Assembly (NCBI RefSeq): GCF_016859285.1
Contig: NC_053405.1
Location: forward strand, 508,260-572,259
Direction: 5' to 3'
From: Xiphias gladius
Taxonomy: Eukaryota > Chordata > Actinopteri > Istiophoriformes > Xiphiidae
DNA: 64,000 nucleotides
A program made the translations under genes and the position numbers. Below are positions 1 to 25,300 of this stretch, piece after piece. Numbering within the stretch: the first letter of the stretch is position 1; each line of letters begins with the position of its first letter. Below the pieces are notes generated by a model that saw nothing but the letters and a program-made list of their open reading frames with translations, was not told where the DNA came from and did not search any database.

Positions 1-139
1 GGCTGAGGTCTGCACTCGGTCTAGATTCCACTGTGACACATCTGCCGCTAACAGAAGCAGGAGGCCATTATCAACAAAATAAAACACTGAGTTATCATCA
101 GTAAAAGGGGGGAATTAGGGAATTCATGTCATCACTCGT

Positions 140-475
140 CAGGTTTCATCCCAATGGAGCTCAAATTATAACTGAACCTGGAGGAAATTTACCAAAAGAA
201 AAACCTGAGTGGAGTCTGGTTTCCCTCCGCTGCTGCTGATCGAATCTGACCTGATCAACAGCCGGTGGAGCAGATTCTCCAGTCGCTGCCGTTAAACCAC
301 CACAGAAGAAGAGGACGCGGCGAGACGAGGTCGTTAAAAGAGCTGCAGTCGAAGCTCAGACGATGGAAAATAACACGTGGAGAACGTGATGGAAATCTGA
401 CATTTCTGTTGGTTTCACGTGTTAATGTGAGGAAGGTTCCAGCCTCCTCGTGGCTGCACACAGATCTGATGGTTT
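140..475 (-). repeat. Left arm of long-range inverted repeat
   Basis: Read on the minus strand, this segment aligns with 52,875-53,165 on the plus strand. Both share a ~67-codon open frame containing LVSPRPLLLWWFNG and ending in STGC. The two frames differ by one codon in length, so the coding register survives an indel. The left arm has an extra stretch near 150-220 compared with the right. Element class unknown. Confidence 0.75.
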
Positions 476-1124
476 CAAAAAAATCTCAAAAACAAAAATA
501 AAATATGTGAAAGTAGAATCTGATGTTTCGTTTTGTCCAAAGCCCAAAGAAATTCAGTTTATGTGATAAAAAACAGAGAAAATCTGAGAGACTGGATAAA
601 CTGACACCAAAGGCTCGTTTTAAGTTAATGACTCATCAAGATGCTGATTGATTTTCTGATGGTCAACTTATCAATGAATCCTTTCAACTCTACATAAATG
701 ACACAATAAAAAGATATAAATCATAAGTAGAATGATTGGTTTACACTTCCAAAATTGTTCAGTTTTTCTGTTTTCAGTGTGGAAGTCATCAGTACCTTTA
801 ACACACCTACAACCACCTGCACTCAAACCAAACACTGGCACACTGAGCTGTCATCCCCAGTTACTCTACAATCCCCAACACTGAGCGTCTGATTTTGTTT
901 CTCAAATAAAATCTGACATTTAACACTTTTTAAATCAATATTACAACATTTAGCCAAAATGAAATCCATCAATTTTAAACCTAAATCTTTTTCTATTTTT
1001 TTTTTTTTTTTTTTTAATTTAAAGATTTTTGACACAATGTGTTTTTGTGGTGTTGGATATTGTTGCCATTAAATTTCATGCCATTAAGATTGTTTTAGAT
1101 TGTTTTCACGTGTGCGAACTTGCT

Positions 1125-1190
1125 GTCTCAAGTTTCCCCTTAAGGGACAAATAAAGTATTTTGAATAGAACTGAACTGATATTTAAACAC
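1125..1190 (+). mobile_element. LINE-type 3' tail fragment
   Basis: The stretch 'tttccccttaagggacaaat' followed by AAAGTATTTTGAATAGAACTG resembles the 3' tail of teleost Rex1/L2-type LINEs ('tttcccttcggggatcaataaagta'). No upstream reverse transcriptase is preserved, so this is a 5'-truncated relic at most. Assignment rests on family knowledge of the tail only. Confidence 0.45.
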
Positions 1191-2531
1191 AGGAATTAAT
1201 TCACATCAAAGACCAAAGTTGACATTTACAGATAAAAGTAGGAACATTGAGTTTAACGTCCGAAATATAATAAATACAAATAAAAACATAGATGATCCCT
1301 GACAAAATAGATCCCTTAATATAACTGTCACTGCATCCTGATTAAATCTGATTAAATTAAAGATAAAAAGCTGTCTTCTATTCGGAGATTGAACTTTCAA
1401 ATGTTTTGTTGTTATTTGTGCGTAACATATATTTTACACTTGCTTACATATTATGTTTTAAAATATTTGTATATTTTACGGTGAAAGAGAAAAAAGTAAA
1501 AAATATGAACAAACACAATCGGTAAGAGAGAAAAATTGTTTTTCATGCAGGTAACCAGAGGAAATAAATGTGTTTCCAACACGTGCGACGGAACAGACTC
1601 AGTGTCTCTAAGAACCTGACAAATAAAGCATCTTTTATAAAGAGAAGTGATCTGAATAAGCAAAAAGGATTCAAGTTTTAAATCTTACCTGAGCAGGTAG
1701 ACAGCCGTGTGTTCAGACACTCAGAGTTGTGCAGTTGTAGCTGAACTCAGGTCAGTGTCCTGCAGAGCACTGAGACTTCAGGTTAACCTTTGAGACATCG
1801 ATTGTCTGTTAGTCATGAGCCAGTTTCATACCAGGAAACATCTGGACACATATCACGAGGATAAACTCACCCTCAGGCTCCCTGATCAATAACTGCTACA
1901 GCTGCAGGACACAGTCTGACCAGCAGGGGGCAGGAATCCTCACCACACAATGGAGAAATAAACTGCTGGATGAAACCTGCAGTTTTATCGCTGTTGAGAA
2001 ATCTCTCTCTACACCAACATTTACGGAGATAAACGAATGAATGAGAAGCCTCGAAGAAAAAAGGAATTTAGACTCATGACCTCAGCTTTTCTAAAAATCC
2101 TAAGACCCTGAGCTGAATGAGGTCTAGATCTTCAGCTGGACTCCTGTTGACCCGAGCTCTGCTCTGAACTGAACTGCACATCCAGACGGAGACGGTGGTT
2201 GGTCTCTGCCCAGCATGCAACAGGAATGGGCTCTGCTCTGTCACATCCGTCGGCTCTCTTCTGGAAACAAAGAGCAGTTCTGTCTCTCAATTATCTGTCA
2301 CCTGCTCTGGATTCTGTTTGTGGGAATCGGCTTCAGCTCAGGACAGACCTGATACGAGGTTGTCATCAGGCCAGTTTCCTGCTGCAGATGTCAGTCTGCT
2401 GCTCCATCACCAATCAGTTTAAAAGAAAACAGTTCTTCTCCCCAAAATGTTGAACTATTCCTTTAAATCTTTTAGTCTCTGTTCAGCTTCTTGATATAAA
2501 CATGAATTCATGTACTAAAAGAATTATCAAT

Positions 2532-2537
2532 TTTATT
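2532..2537 (-). promoter_or_regulatory. Candidate poly(A) signal of stil
   Basis: AATAAA on the minus strand (TTTATT on the plus strand), about 985 nt after the stil stop codon. It is the first good hexamer beyond the tandem 3'-end repeats, so all the repeat copies at 2,659-3,490 would lie in the stil 3'UTR if this site is used. Confidence 0.45.
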
Positions 2538-2658
2538 TGTGGAATCGTTAACATAAAACATCTGTGCAGAAGACATTTTTACATAAAAATAAGAAGTGAC
2601 AAAATCAAAAAACACACATTTCATGAACACACACAAACCTCAGCAGACAAACTGAAGG

Positions 2659-2888
2659 TGGCAGATTCCCAGTAAAAACCAGTCTGGCCGTGAAAACCAG
2701 GACCTGAGTCAGACCAGCAGAGCGTTTCCACACTGAGCTCCTAAGACACACTAGACGCCATTAAAAAATAAGCTTTCTCAGATGTCGTCAGCCTGATCCA
2801 CGGTTGGTTTCCGGTTTTGTAGTCTTTGCAGTTCAGGTCCAGGATGTTTCCCACCAAGTCCTCTGACCGGCAGGTCCCTGCCTCGACT
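2659..2888 (-). repeat. Tandem copy A of stil 3'-end unit
   Basis: About 230-bp unit starting with the block 'cagattcccagtaaaaacc'. On the minus strand it contains a degenerate copy of the end of the stil coding sequence: the frame reads DLVGNILDLNCKDYK, compared with [18 protein letters not shown] in the genuine last exon. The LRQLPKLF end is lost. It lies downstream of the true stop. Confidence 0.7.
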
Positions 2889-3120
2889 GAACAGATTTCC
2901 AGTAAAAACCGGTCTGACCATGAAAGACCATGACCCTTTTGATAATGAACACTTAAGACACACCAGACTCCATTTAAAATTGTACAGTTTTTACAATGTT
3001 CCAGCAGGACTTTGACATCCTTAGTCTGATTAGCAGCTGGATTTCAGTTTCTGGTTTCAGCTGCTGTCAAAAAAGTTTGGACAGATGTTTCCGACCAAAC
3101 CCTCCAGCCGACTGAAGAAG
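2889..3120 (-). repeat. Tandem copy B of stil 3'-end unit
   Basis: Second unit, spaced about 231 bp from copy A. The minus strand near 3,070-3,110 reads GLVGNICPNFFDSS followed by a stop, a collapsed version of VGNILDL...LPKLF. The shared 3'UTR block 'acaccagactccatttaaaa' is also present. Confidence 0.65.
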
Positions 3121-3361
3121 GCAGATTTCCAGTAAAACCAGTCTGAACATGAAAACCAGGAACTGAGTCAGACCAGCAGAGCGATTCCATACCAAGCACC
3201 GCAAACACACCAGATTCCATTTAAAAGATGACAGTTTTTAAAATGTTTCAGAAGCTCTTGGACATCGTCGCAGCCACTCTTCAGTTTTGGTGTTGGTTAG
3301 TTTCAGAAAAGTTTTGCCAGTGACCCCCCCACCCCGCTGACGGCTGCTCTTCTGTCTGAAG
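3121..3361 (-). repeat. Tandem copy C of stil 3'-end unit
   Basis: Third unit, the most diverged. It keeps the flanking blocks 'gcagatttccagtaaaacca' and 'cagattccatttaaaag', but the coding-derived part (minus strand, about 3,290-3,350) survives only as GVTGKTFLKL-like sequence. Confidence 0.6.
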
Positions 3362-3521
3362 ATGGCAGATTCCCTGTAACACCAGACTGACCAAGAAAAC
3401 CAAGACCTGAGCGAGAACAGTAGAGTGCTGCCACCTCAGACACACCAGACTTGACTTAAAATATGACAGTTTCTAAAGTCTCCAGCGTCTATCTGACAGC
3501 TGGTTTTCTGGTGTTTTGGCA

Positions 3522-17022
<13,501 letters not shown>

Positions 17023-17207
17023 CCCCGCTCTGTCCGACAGAGTGCAGCTGTGCTCGATGGCTTTACCTGAAATCACCCGCTGGCGTTAGTTAGCCACGTT
17101 AGCTCCCTGCTCGGTCCGCATCAACTGCGTCTGTTAGCTTCGGTAGCTTCACAAACGGGACGAAACTCGAGTCTCCCGGACACTAACTGGACGTTTAGTA
17201 AACTCAC

Positions 17208-17400
17208 AAAATGTCTGGAGCGACTTTATTCTCGTTCGTCGACTTTATTTTTTAATTCGGTATATTTAACCTGAAACAATCCGCTATTCAATTATGGCGC
17301 TGTCTCCACACTCCACTGGCGGGGCAACTCAACCAGCCAATAGGAAGCTCCGTCTCAACGACTCTGACCAATAGCGTGCCACTCCCGTTTCCCTGCCTTT
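17208..17400 (-). promoter_or_regulatory. stil: stil 5'UTR exon and core promoter
   Basis: A GTGAGT donor at 17,207 defines the 3' edge of a non-coding first exon whose 5' end I cannot fix (about 17,290). Two CCAAT boxes lie at about 17,335-17,341 and 17,368-17,374, roughly 33 bp apart, as in NF-Y-driven cell-cycle promoters. No TATA box is obvious. STIL is known to be cell-cycle regulated in mammals, and NF-Y use here is inference. Confidence 0.6.
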
Positions 17401-18900
17401 CTTCTTTGTTCTTCTTCTGTGTGGATGGCGGCAGATTAAAATGGACCAAAGTTCGACACCGCCCCCGCAGGACAGACATGGCACGGACGGTTTAAAGGAG
17501 CAGACCGCAGTTTCTCCTCTTTTAGTTTGTTTTTATTTCCACTTAAAGGCCGGTCAGCACGTTTTATTTCACCTAATGAATTTTTCAGTGATTCATAGTT
17601 ATATAATTTTTTTCTTTATTGAACAAGTACATTTACAAGACTCCGTAGCAGTGAGTCTTTAACTTCACCAGAAAACACAGTGAGCAGATAAATAAGAACA
17701 TGTAATATGAAAATAAACCAGTGAATAACACAAATCAACAAATTCAATGAATGAAAACATAAGCATAAGGTAGACAGAATTACATTGTATAATGTGATCA
17801 CCAATGACCGGCAGAAATAACTTTGGGGCTTTCTTTCTATTTGTGCTGAAAAAAGATTTGATGCTTTGAATTCAGCAGCTCAGTGACATCTGGTGGTTTT
17901 CAAAAGCATAAAGCAGCCTTTTATGTGTGATAATCAAAGTCCAACAAGCCTGTGTTTTGTTAAATCTGAAATATATTTGTGCACAAGTGTTGCATTAAAT
18001 GTAGATGTTATGGTGGAATTTGTTACAGTTATATAATGAATAAATACAGTGCATTGTCCAAAAAACCTGGATATGAAATATTTTTGCTTAGGAAATAAGA
18101 ATGTACCTTTTTGGAGCAGTCTAGGATCAGTGTCACCGTGGACTCGTGTTTTAACGTGGTGGATATTTACATATGTGTCACAGTGTGATGTGAATAATAT
18201 TAATTAAATCAGCCTTTCTACTTTTACTACATCATCACTGGTTTCAGGTGGATAAATGATCATACTTATGATTATGTCTTTCTAGTATCCATCACCAAAT
18301 TTCTCAGTTGTTTTCTTTTACTCCCACTAATGTTCCTGTCACATTGTTTAACGGGAAAACTTTCAGCGGACACACGAAGCTTGGACGCAGCGGGTTGAAA
18401 CTGTGACTCTACAGGATGAAACAAGCTTCAGGACTTCGGTATCATCCGCCCGCCTGTGGTAATGACAGAGGGTCATTCGTGGGATTCTTGACAAATCAGA
18501 CATGTCAGAGATTTGAGAAAAATGAATTTCATTCTTGAATGCAGCTGAAGAGTTACACTCTACACCATCTGCATCTGCGAGTGAAGAACTTTGCCAAAAT
18601 AACAGCTAAAATATTTGCGTTTTCTGAGTTCCAACATTCAACCAGAATTTCAGGGCCACGGTTTTAAAACTGGTGAAAATCAAACAATTAGAAGGATAAG
18701 AATGTGTAAAAGTAGACATTTTTATTTGTGTGTGCGTGCATGTGTGTGTTTGTGTGCGTGTTGAATTATTCATACGTGAGCAGCTGGATCATCTTCCAAC
18801 ACACAAAGTAATTTCCTGAAAAGCAGCACATGGAGGAATTATTTATCAGCATGTTACACGAAACTGAGTCCAGCAGAGACACAAACCAGCAACCGGCAAC
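17400..18900. other. Intergenic, no gene seen
   Basis: AT-rich divergent intergenic sequence between the stil and ptbp1 promoters. Short open frames have no recognisable domain. A GT-rich stretch lies at 18,727-18,762. Confidence 0.6.
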
Positions 18901-18937
18901 CAGCCTGCTGTTCACACGGAGCACACTCTCCACTGTA

Positions 18938-19600
18938 CCTGTACCTGTACCTGTACTTGTACCTGTACCTGTACCCGTTCCTGTTCCTGTACCTGTTCCT
19001 GTTCCTGTTCTTGTTCTTGTTCCTGTTCCTGTTCCTGTTCTTTTACCTGTACCTGTACCTGTACCTGTACCTGTACTTGTACCTGTACCTGTACCTGTAC
19101 CTGTACCTGAACCTGTACTTGTACCTGTACCTGTACCTGTACCTGTACCTGAACCTGTACTTGTACCTGTACCTGTACCCGTTCCTGTTCCTGTACCTGT
19201 TCCTGTTCCTGTTCCTGTTCTTGTTCTTGTTCCTGTTCCTGTTCTTTTACCTGTACCTGTACCTGTACCTGCACCCGTTCCTGTTCCTGTTCTTGTACCT
19301 GTTCTTGTTCTTGTTCTTGTTCTTGTTCCTGTACCTGTACCTGTCCCTGTGCGTGTTCTTGTTCTTGTTCTTTACCTGTTCATGTTCATGTTCATGTTCA
19401 TGTTCATGTTCCTGCTCTTGTTCCTGTTCATGTTCTTGTCCCCTTTCGTCTTCATGTTCATGTTCATGTTCTTGTTCTTGTTCTTGTTCTTGTTCTTGTT
19501 CTTGTTCCTGTTCGTGTTCCTGTTCTTGTTCATGTTCGTATTCATGTTCTTGTTATTGTTCCTGTTCTTGTACCTGTTTATGTTCCTGTTCCTGCATAGC
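18938..19600 (+). repeat. Hexamer minisatellite (CCTGTA/CCTGTT/CTTGTT)
   Basis: About 660 bp of six-base units, mostly CCTGTA, then CCTGTT, CTTGTT and CATGTT variants, nearly all in phase. A higher-order block starting GTACCCGTTC recurs 204 bp (34 units) apart, at 18,971 and 19,175, with a third partial start at 19,271. Because 6 is divisible by 3, long open frames (VPVPVP..., FLFLFL... on the plus strand, QVQVQ... on the minus strand) arise automatically. They are not taken as genes. Confidence 0.95.
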
Positions 19601-20299
19601 CACAGGTTCAACCCCCAACAGCAGCAACAGTCTAAGCAGCCTGCCTCGCCCAGTAGCTGCAAACAACATTGGCATTAAAGCAGCTTCAGTCACAGTTTTT
19701 CCTAGAAGAAATGTGATTGATACCATTTGGACTTCACAGGAAATAACTGTTCCTTTTTACTTTGAAGTCCAGGACTCAAAGGACTCACCGGGACGTGCCT
19801 CTGATTTACCTTTAGGACAGAAGGAACCACGGTCCTGCTGCTGCTGGAAGTTCATTATAATTCACTTTAAGTTGTCATGAGCACGAACATGGCCTTGCAT
19901 GGTCTGGTTCCATATCAGAACTTTTAACTCTGTATTGTCCTCAGGGGACAATTACGGACTTAATTATTGATAGATTTACTCAATCATTTGATTTTTGTTA
20001 GTGTTCTATATATTTACATATGTATTATTCTTTTACGAATTAAAGTGTGGGATGACTTCTTTTATTATGAATTTTGAGCCTGTTGTATAATTATTTACTG
20101 GTTTATTTACCTGCAGCTGTTTTAAATGACATCCTGTTAATGAGTTTTAGCAACCTGGACCGAGTTAACGATCAAAAACATACACATTGGTGGGTATTTA
20201 AGAAGATTTATGAGCTGATTATGGTGTGTTTAGACTCAACATCTGTCTTATGTTAAGCTGATAGAACAGAAAAATAGGACAAAATGATTTTGTCTCATA

Positions 20300-20362
20300 T
20301 AAAACACTTTGAATTGCCTTGTTTTGAAAGGTGCTGTACAAATAAATGCACCTTGCCCTGAA
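20300..20362 (+). mobile_element. LINE 3' tail fragment
   Basis: Resembles the common teleost LINE tail 'AAAGCACTTTGAGTTGC... AAGTGCTATATAAATAAA'. Truncated, with no open reading frame attached. Confidence 0.5.
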
Positions 20363-21184
20363 AAATGTGTTCATGATGGAAAACTGAGTAGATCAAATAT
20401 TAGAAGATCTGAATAAATTCACCTTAGTGTTTCTAGAATCCTGCCTGATGGTCTTTATCCAATTAATTCTGGAAAGCACTTGCTTGAAAGGTTTTCAGTA
20501 AATGTTACGATATTATTATTATTAATAGGTTTTGTCAGTACAGAATCATATCAGTTAAGAATTAGAAATATTGATCATTGAAACATAACACATAACATTT
20601 TTTTTTCACACAAAATATGGGCACAAGATAAATAATATCATCTCTTTGACTTTGGAACATGTCACAACTGTTGGTCAAATATGCATCAAAAATAATTCTG
20701 TTCTTTTTCCCTCATACGAGCTCTTCACAGTTGGTTAAATGGTTGCTAAAGAGATGTCGGACTGACATGCCCCAGTAGGTCCAGGTCTTTCCACATGAGA
20801 TGCAGACATGCATGGACAAATCCACCTCCTGAGGGGCCCTGATCCTGATCCTGACTGTACATGTCAGTTCCATTTTTCTCCCAGATACCCAGAAACCAAC
20901 CAGCACTCTGGAGCTGAAATGATCAGCTGATTAGAAAATCAATAGGCAGCAGTTTTGATAATTCATCAATCATTTAAATAATTTTTTCAGCAAAAACTGC
21001 TGTCTGGTTCCAGCTTTTGCTGGTTTCTCAGTTTCCTCTGATGAGCAAACTCAACATCTTTGGATTTTCGACTGTTGTTCAGACAAAACGGGACGTTAAA
21101 ATATGTTTCACCACTGTCTGACTTTTTATTCACTGAGCAGACCTTTAACAGAGATCATCGTGTGATGCAGCTGGACGCATCACC

Positions 21185-21490
21185 GCTGATGTTTCCTGGG
21201 GTCATCGAGTGACACCCTCACCCAGGCGACCCAGTCGGGGTGGATCAGCCCTCTCTTGACACACAGACGGCAGGCTGGTGGCTTCACCTTGCCCCCAGCA
21301 GAGTTGGATGGGCTCGGTAAAACGGCGTAGACAGCCTGGATTAAGAATTTTATTCGATGGGGCTCGGCTTTCCAAAGCTCGGCCCATGAGCCTTTGCGCT
21401 CCACCGCCTGCTCCCATCTCTTCCAGGCTCCCTGCTGCTGCATTCCAACCATCCCGCTGACTTGCATCTCCTCGATTTCTGCTCGATCGA
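21185..21490 (-). pseudogene. Retroelement reverse transcriptase C-terminal fragment
   Basis: The minus-strand frame contains WKRWEQAVERKGSWAELWKA, then IKFLIQAVYAVLPSPSN, then ACRLCVKRGL. This pattern (AVYDVLPSPxNL...TPxCPLCxxxGxLEH) is the zinc-binding tail of reverse transcriptases repeatedly seen in fish non-LTR elements. It breaks off after the second CxxC and runs into unrelated sequence. It is a truncated relic of about 100 codons, not an active gene. Confidence 0.65.
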
Positions 21491-22259
21491 TCAATCGATT
21501 ATTACAGAAAATGGCCGTCGGATGTATTGATAATGAAATTAATTGTTGGTTACAGCCTCACAGTTCTGCTGTGATGGAATAATACGCCCTTCCCTGAGGT
21601 TTGCTGTCCGTTCGTCCCTTTACACACAGAAAAAAATGTAAAAACAATTTGATAAAAATTCAAATACAAAATCTTGGCAAGAAATCAGTTCAATAGAACT
21701 AAATTTTGACTCAGAGTCCCTCTGGAAGAGCAGGGCCAAGGTGGAGGATGGAGGACCATGGATAGATTATTGAGCGGGCCCAACGGGGCACAGGCCCAGG
21801 GGCCCCAAGTGTCAGGGGCCCCCTGTTTCAGGTGTACAGTCAGTCAAACGACTACAAAGTGACACAAAGGAAGAAACGGCTTCAAAGAACCGGAAAACGA
21901 GAAGACAGAGACGTGCGCGAACATGTAGGAGGAGTGGGGGCCTTTTACGTGTCCGTGCCCAGGGGCCCGTTGTCCCCTGTGGGGGTCCGACAGAAATGAT
22001 ATGAGGGAATGTGGGGTTTTTGGGCCCTGGCGCTGTCTGGGTTGGTAGTCCAGCCTCGCAGACACATGAAGCAGCTCATGTTTTGGCGAGACAACGCCCA
22101 CTAACGCAGAGGGAAAATCGTGTCGGTTTTTCTCTGTCGAGACGTGGATCTGGTCCATAGACAATCTTCGGTCTGTGGAATCTCAGGCCTTTGTTGTTGC
22201 GCTCGCTGTCCAACCAGCCTATCAGCACACAGCTCCCGTCTGGAACGCCTACAAATGTT

Positions 22260-22382
22260 GCCAACCGTCCAATCAGAGAGCTCCTGCCGCCGGACGCCAT
22301 TTTGTGGGTTTATAGCGGCGGTGGCTGGGTGTCCTGCTGGCCGCTGGCTGGAACCTGTTGCTTCGTAGTTCCGTGTTGTGCA
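22260..22382 (+). promoter_or_regulatory. ptbp1: ptbp1 core promoter and 5'UTR
   Basis: A CCAAT box at 22,269-22,273, a YY1-type CGCCATTTT at 22,295-22,303 and a CpG-rich context (about 22,080-22,520) precede the ATG of ptbp1. There is no clear TATA box. The transcription start is inferred to lie between 22,275 and 22,370. This architecture is typical of a housekeeping promoter. Confidence 0.6.
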
Positions 22383-22390
22383 ATGGACGG
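22383..22390 (+). CDS. ptbp1: ptbp1 coding exon 1 (MDG)
   Basis: ATGGACGG followed by GTGAGT. The eight coding bases encode M-D-G, with the last codon split, exactly as in vertebrate PTBP genes. The following intron is 6.8 kb. Confidence 0.9.
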
Positions 22391-25300
22391 GTGAGTTATT
22401 CCGCCGACTTACGTTCACACCTCAATTACATGTAGTTTCTGACTGAATTACGACCACCTGACAGCAGTAAGCTAAATATGTGTCCCGGTAATGTTTTAGT
22501 CAGAGAGCAGCGGGGGTGGCTGTTGTTCGTTCAGCTGTTGGTAAAGTTGTGTTTGTTGCAGTAGCAGGAAGCTGAGCTAGCCGAGTTAGCTGTAGCGCTA
22601 GCCTCAGGACGGGCCATTCTCTGTGGACACAACTCCACACTAAAGTCCAGTAACACAACCCGTCAGATAAACGTGGCCTGGGTTACCTGCCAGAACGAAT
22701 TCCTTAACGTATAACACGATTTTAAAGCCTTATACCAAAGCTCTGATTGATGATAAATAAGTTGTAGGAAGAATCACTAAACAGCGTACATAACTTCCAG
22801 CGCAGCTTTACGATGTTCTCACGCCCACTGCGGTGATTTTCCCAGACAGCGTTTCACTTGTAAAAGTTTAGATTTTGTACAACTCGTTGTAGCTTCAAGT
22901 GTTTAAATTGGCGTCGGACTGAAAAGTGATCCCAACTATTTGGTTTAAAGCGGGACAGTTGTGTCTAAACGTGTCTATGGTTTTGAGAAGAGATCCTTGA
23001 AATGGTGGTTATTTATATGGAGTTCGGTTTTACTCGCTCGAGAGCGAACGGGACAAACTGGTGCTCAGATGTTGTTGAACAGTGACACTCAGGCCGGAGC
23101 CCGTGATTCAAACTGAATGTCACTAAGGCTGGTTTTTATGCTGCAAAGCCAGCCACTTGTAAAACTGTACATTTTACTAAAATTAATGCAGCTTCGTGTG
23201 TTACATCTGTGCTGAATTTAAGAGGCGTGTCTAATATGTTTGGTTTGGTGGATATGGTAGAGAGCTGTAAAATTACGCCTTTTCATATGGAGTTCGCTGA
23301 AATGTTCTACTTGGGTAATGGCGAACGGAAGCAACTAAAATTCAAATGCTGTGGACGGTGCAATTCAGCCTGGAGACCTTAACTGTAACAGAATATTGCT
23401 AAACTTGAGTTTTTTGCCGCACAGCGAATCACTCATAAAATTGCAGATTTTACACAAAATAATTTATCTTCGTGTGTTGCATGTCTGCCGAATTAAATAG
23501 TGGTTGCATTTGACTCGTTGTGTGTAAGAGTCATGTTCTGACAGGTTTGTGATTTTGTGTATAAGGCAAAGAGCTTAAAAACGACGGTTTTTCATATGGA
23601 GCTAAGTTCTTACTGGAGCGAAAGAAGTATCTGGTGCTCAAATGTTGCTGAACGGTGCAGTTTGGATTGGAGACGTTCTTTCAAGCTGGATATAGCTGAA
23701 GCTGAGCTCAAGTTTTAACCTGATGATAAGGCAGGTCATTTAAAGAGAGGGTTAGTGTCAAAGGGAGCTCCATAGAGTTGTTGGCAAAGTGAGGAAATGT
23801 GAGATAATTAAAGTTTGTCCTGCAGCTGTTTAAAGTTTTTGTTGACGTGTTAACAAAAACTGTTAAGGAGAAACTGACATGTTTATTTTCCATTGATTAC
23901 AATATTACTGGTGATTTGTTTGTGGTTATGAACAGGCCTCCTGCCTGTAAGCGTGTTTGCAGTTCCTCTTAAACACAATCAGGTTGTGTTCGCTGTATAG
24001 ACATATGAAAATGTACGCATGTCACAGAAACCCCGTTGGCTGCAGGAGACTTTGAGGCATTTGAGTTTCTGATGTGAATATTTGTGCTCCGTCAGGACTC
24101 ATTCGTGCCCTGAGGGGTCCTCTTCCAGCTGGTTTACAGCCTGTATGGCCGCATCAGCGTCAGCCTGACCAGCCGGTTTTCCATTTGTTTTACGTATTAC
24201 CTTAGTGACTATTACAGTTTGTCCTACAGTGTGCTGCTCATTTTTGTTTTCAAGTTACCCCTTACCCGTTCATGTTCTCATGCACTCCACTATTGCATAG
24301 TTTTCATGTTTTGAAATGTGAGTGTGTCTGTTTTCTGAGACTTTCGTAATGTTTTAATAATCAGTACCTAATTTCTGTCATTAGGTACTGAATACTTGAA
24401 TAAGATTGGGTCTAAGTGATGTGGCAAAACATTTTATTACTGTTTTTTTTTAATCTACATATCCGCCAATATTGATGCACAGGTATATTGTATTATAAAT
24501 TAAATCAGCATTTTCTCAATCTTAAATATTCTCTTTATAGCTTAATATTCCCTAGTAGAAATCAGAACCTAAGAAAGACCAAGAATTGTCTCAGCTACAT
24601 ATGGAAGATATATTCAAGTAAATACAAGTATTTCTGTGATTTTTATCTTCCTGTGAATTTATATAATGGATGTGTTTGGACTGTTTGTCACAGAGTAAAT
24701 AATAATTCTGAAGATGTTATTTTGACTCGTAGAACAATTTGCTGCTGAAGATACAGGTGCAGCTCAGGGACTGTAGCTGTTCAGGTCAGCCGCAGTGTAT
24801 TTTCAGTGTAGGGACAGAGTTCAGCTACAGAGACAGAGGGACAGGGGGGTAATGGGTCCAGTTGCTCTGTGGTGATCTGTGACTGGTGTTGATGGGTGAT
24901 CATATTGGATACCAACAGGAAGTGGATGTGAATTTTGGCTGTGTCCGGATGGACAGAAATAGACCAGTGGTCGTTTTCCTCTAGAGATCATCAGTTTGAT
25001 ATGTAACCAGGTTTAATACGTGTGTGGAGGAGAAGCTGGCGTCATGTTTTTGCTACAGTCGGGCCTCATCGCAGACACTGTCTGTAGAATCAGTCTGTTC
25101 CCTACTAGTCACTGGCTTCAGTTATGTTGAATTCAGACTTGATGGCGAGCTATGATTTGCTGTCAGCTGTGTGGTGGAGATCAGGCAGCGTGTTTCTTTT
25201 TCCATCAGACAGTTCGATGTCTGTCCGGATACTCGTCCACAATCAGATAAAAAAGCAATAGATTATAGGCTGAACGGTACAGGATCTTTTGAGGCTGATC

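Larger units (their letters stand above)
1..2520. other. Intergenic, 3' of stil; repeats only
   Basis: No exon with a recognisable protein match or paired splice sites was found. Positions 140-475 form one arm of a long-range inverted repeat. Positions 505-700 resemble the dispersed 'TTCAGTTTA' MITE-like family seen elsewhere in the window. A poly-T run sits at 998-1014 and a LINE-type 3' tail at 1125-1190. Positions 2435-2465 match the end of the teleost 'TGCTAAGCTAAGCTA' repeat. Short open frames here look like chance. Confidence 0.6.
19680..22060. other. Intergenic with retroelement relics
   Basis: No gene seen. Contents: a LINE-like 3' tail (20,300-20,362, 'cactttgaattgccttgttt' then GGTGCTGTACAAATAAATGC), a copy of the ATTAATCGATTA repeat (20,915-21,125), an RT fragment (21,185-21,490), and a GC-rich repeat segment around 21,775-22,000. 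Confidence 0.55.

Noticed and set aside
18830..19880. Open frames of 282 and 307 codons (VPVPVP..., FLFLFL...) as proteins
   Set aside because: They are produced by a hexamer minisatellite in phase with codons; no splice sites, no promoter, and open frames on both strands.
22076..22418. Overlapping short frames at the ptbp1 promoter as a divergent gene
   Set aside because: Overlapping frames on both strands in a CpG-rich promoter, with no recognisable domain or splice partners.
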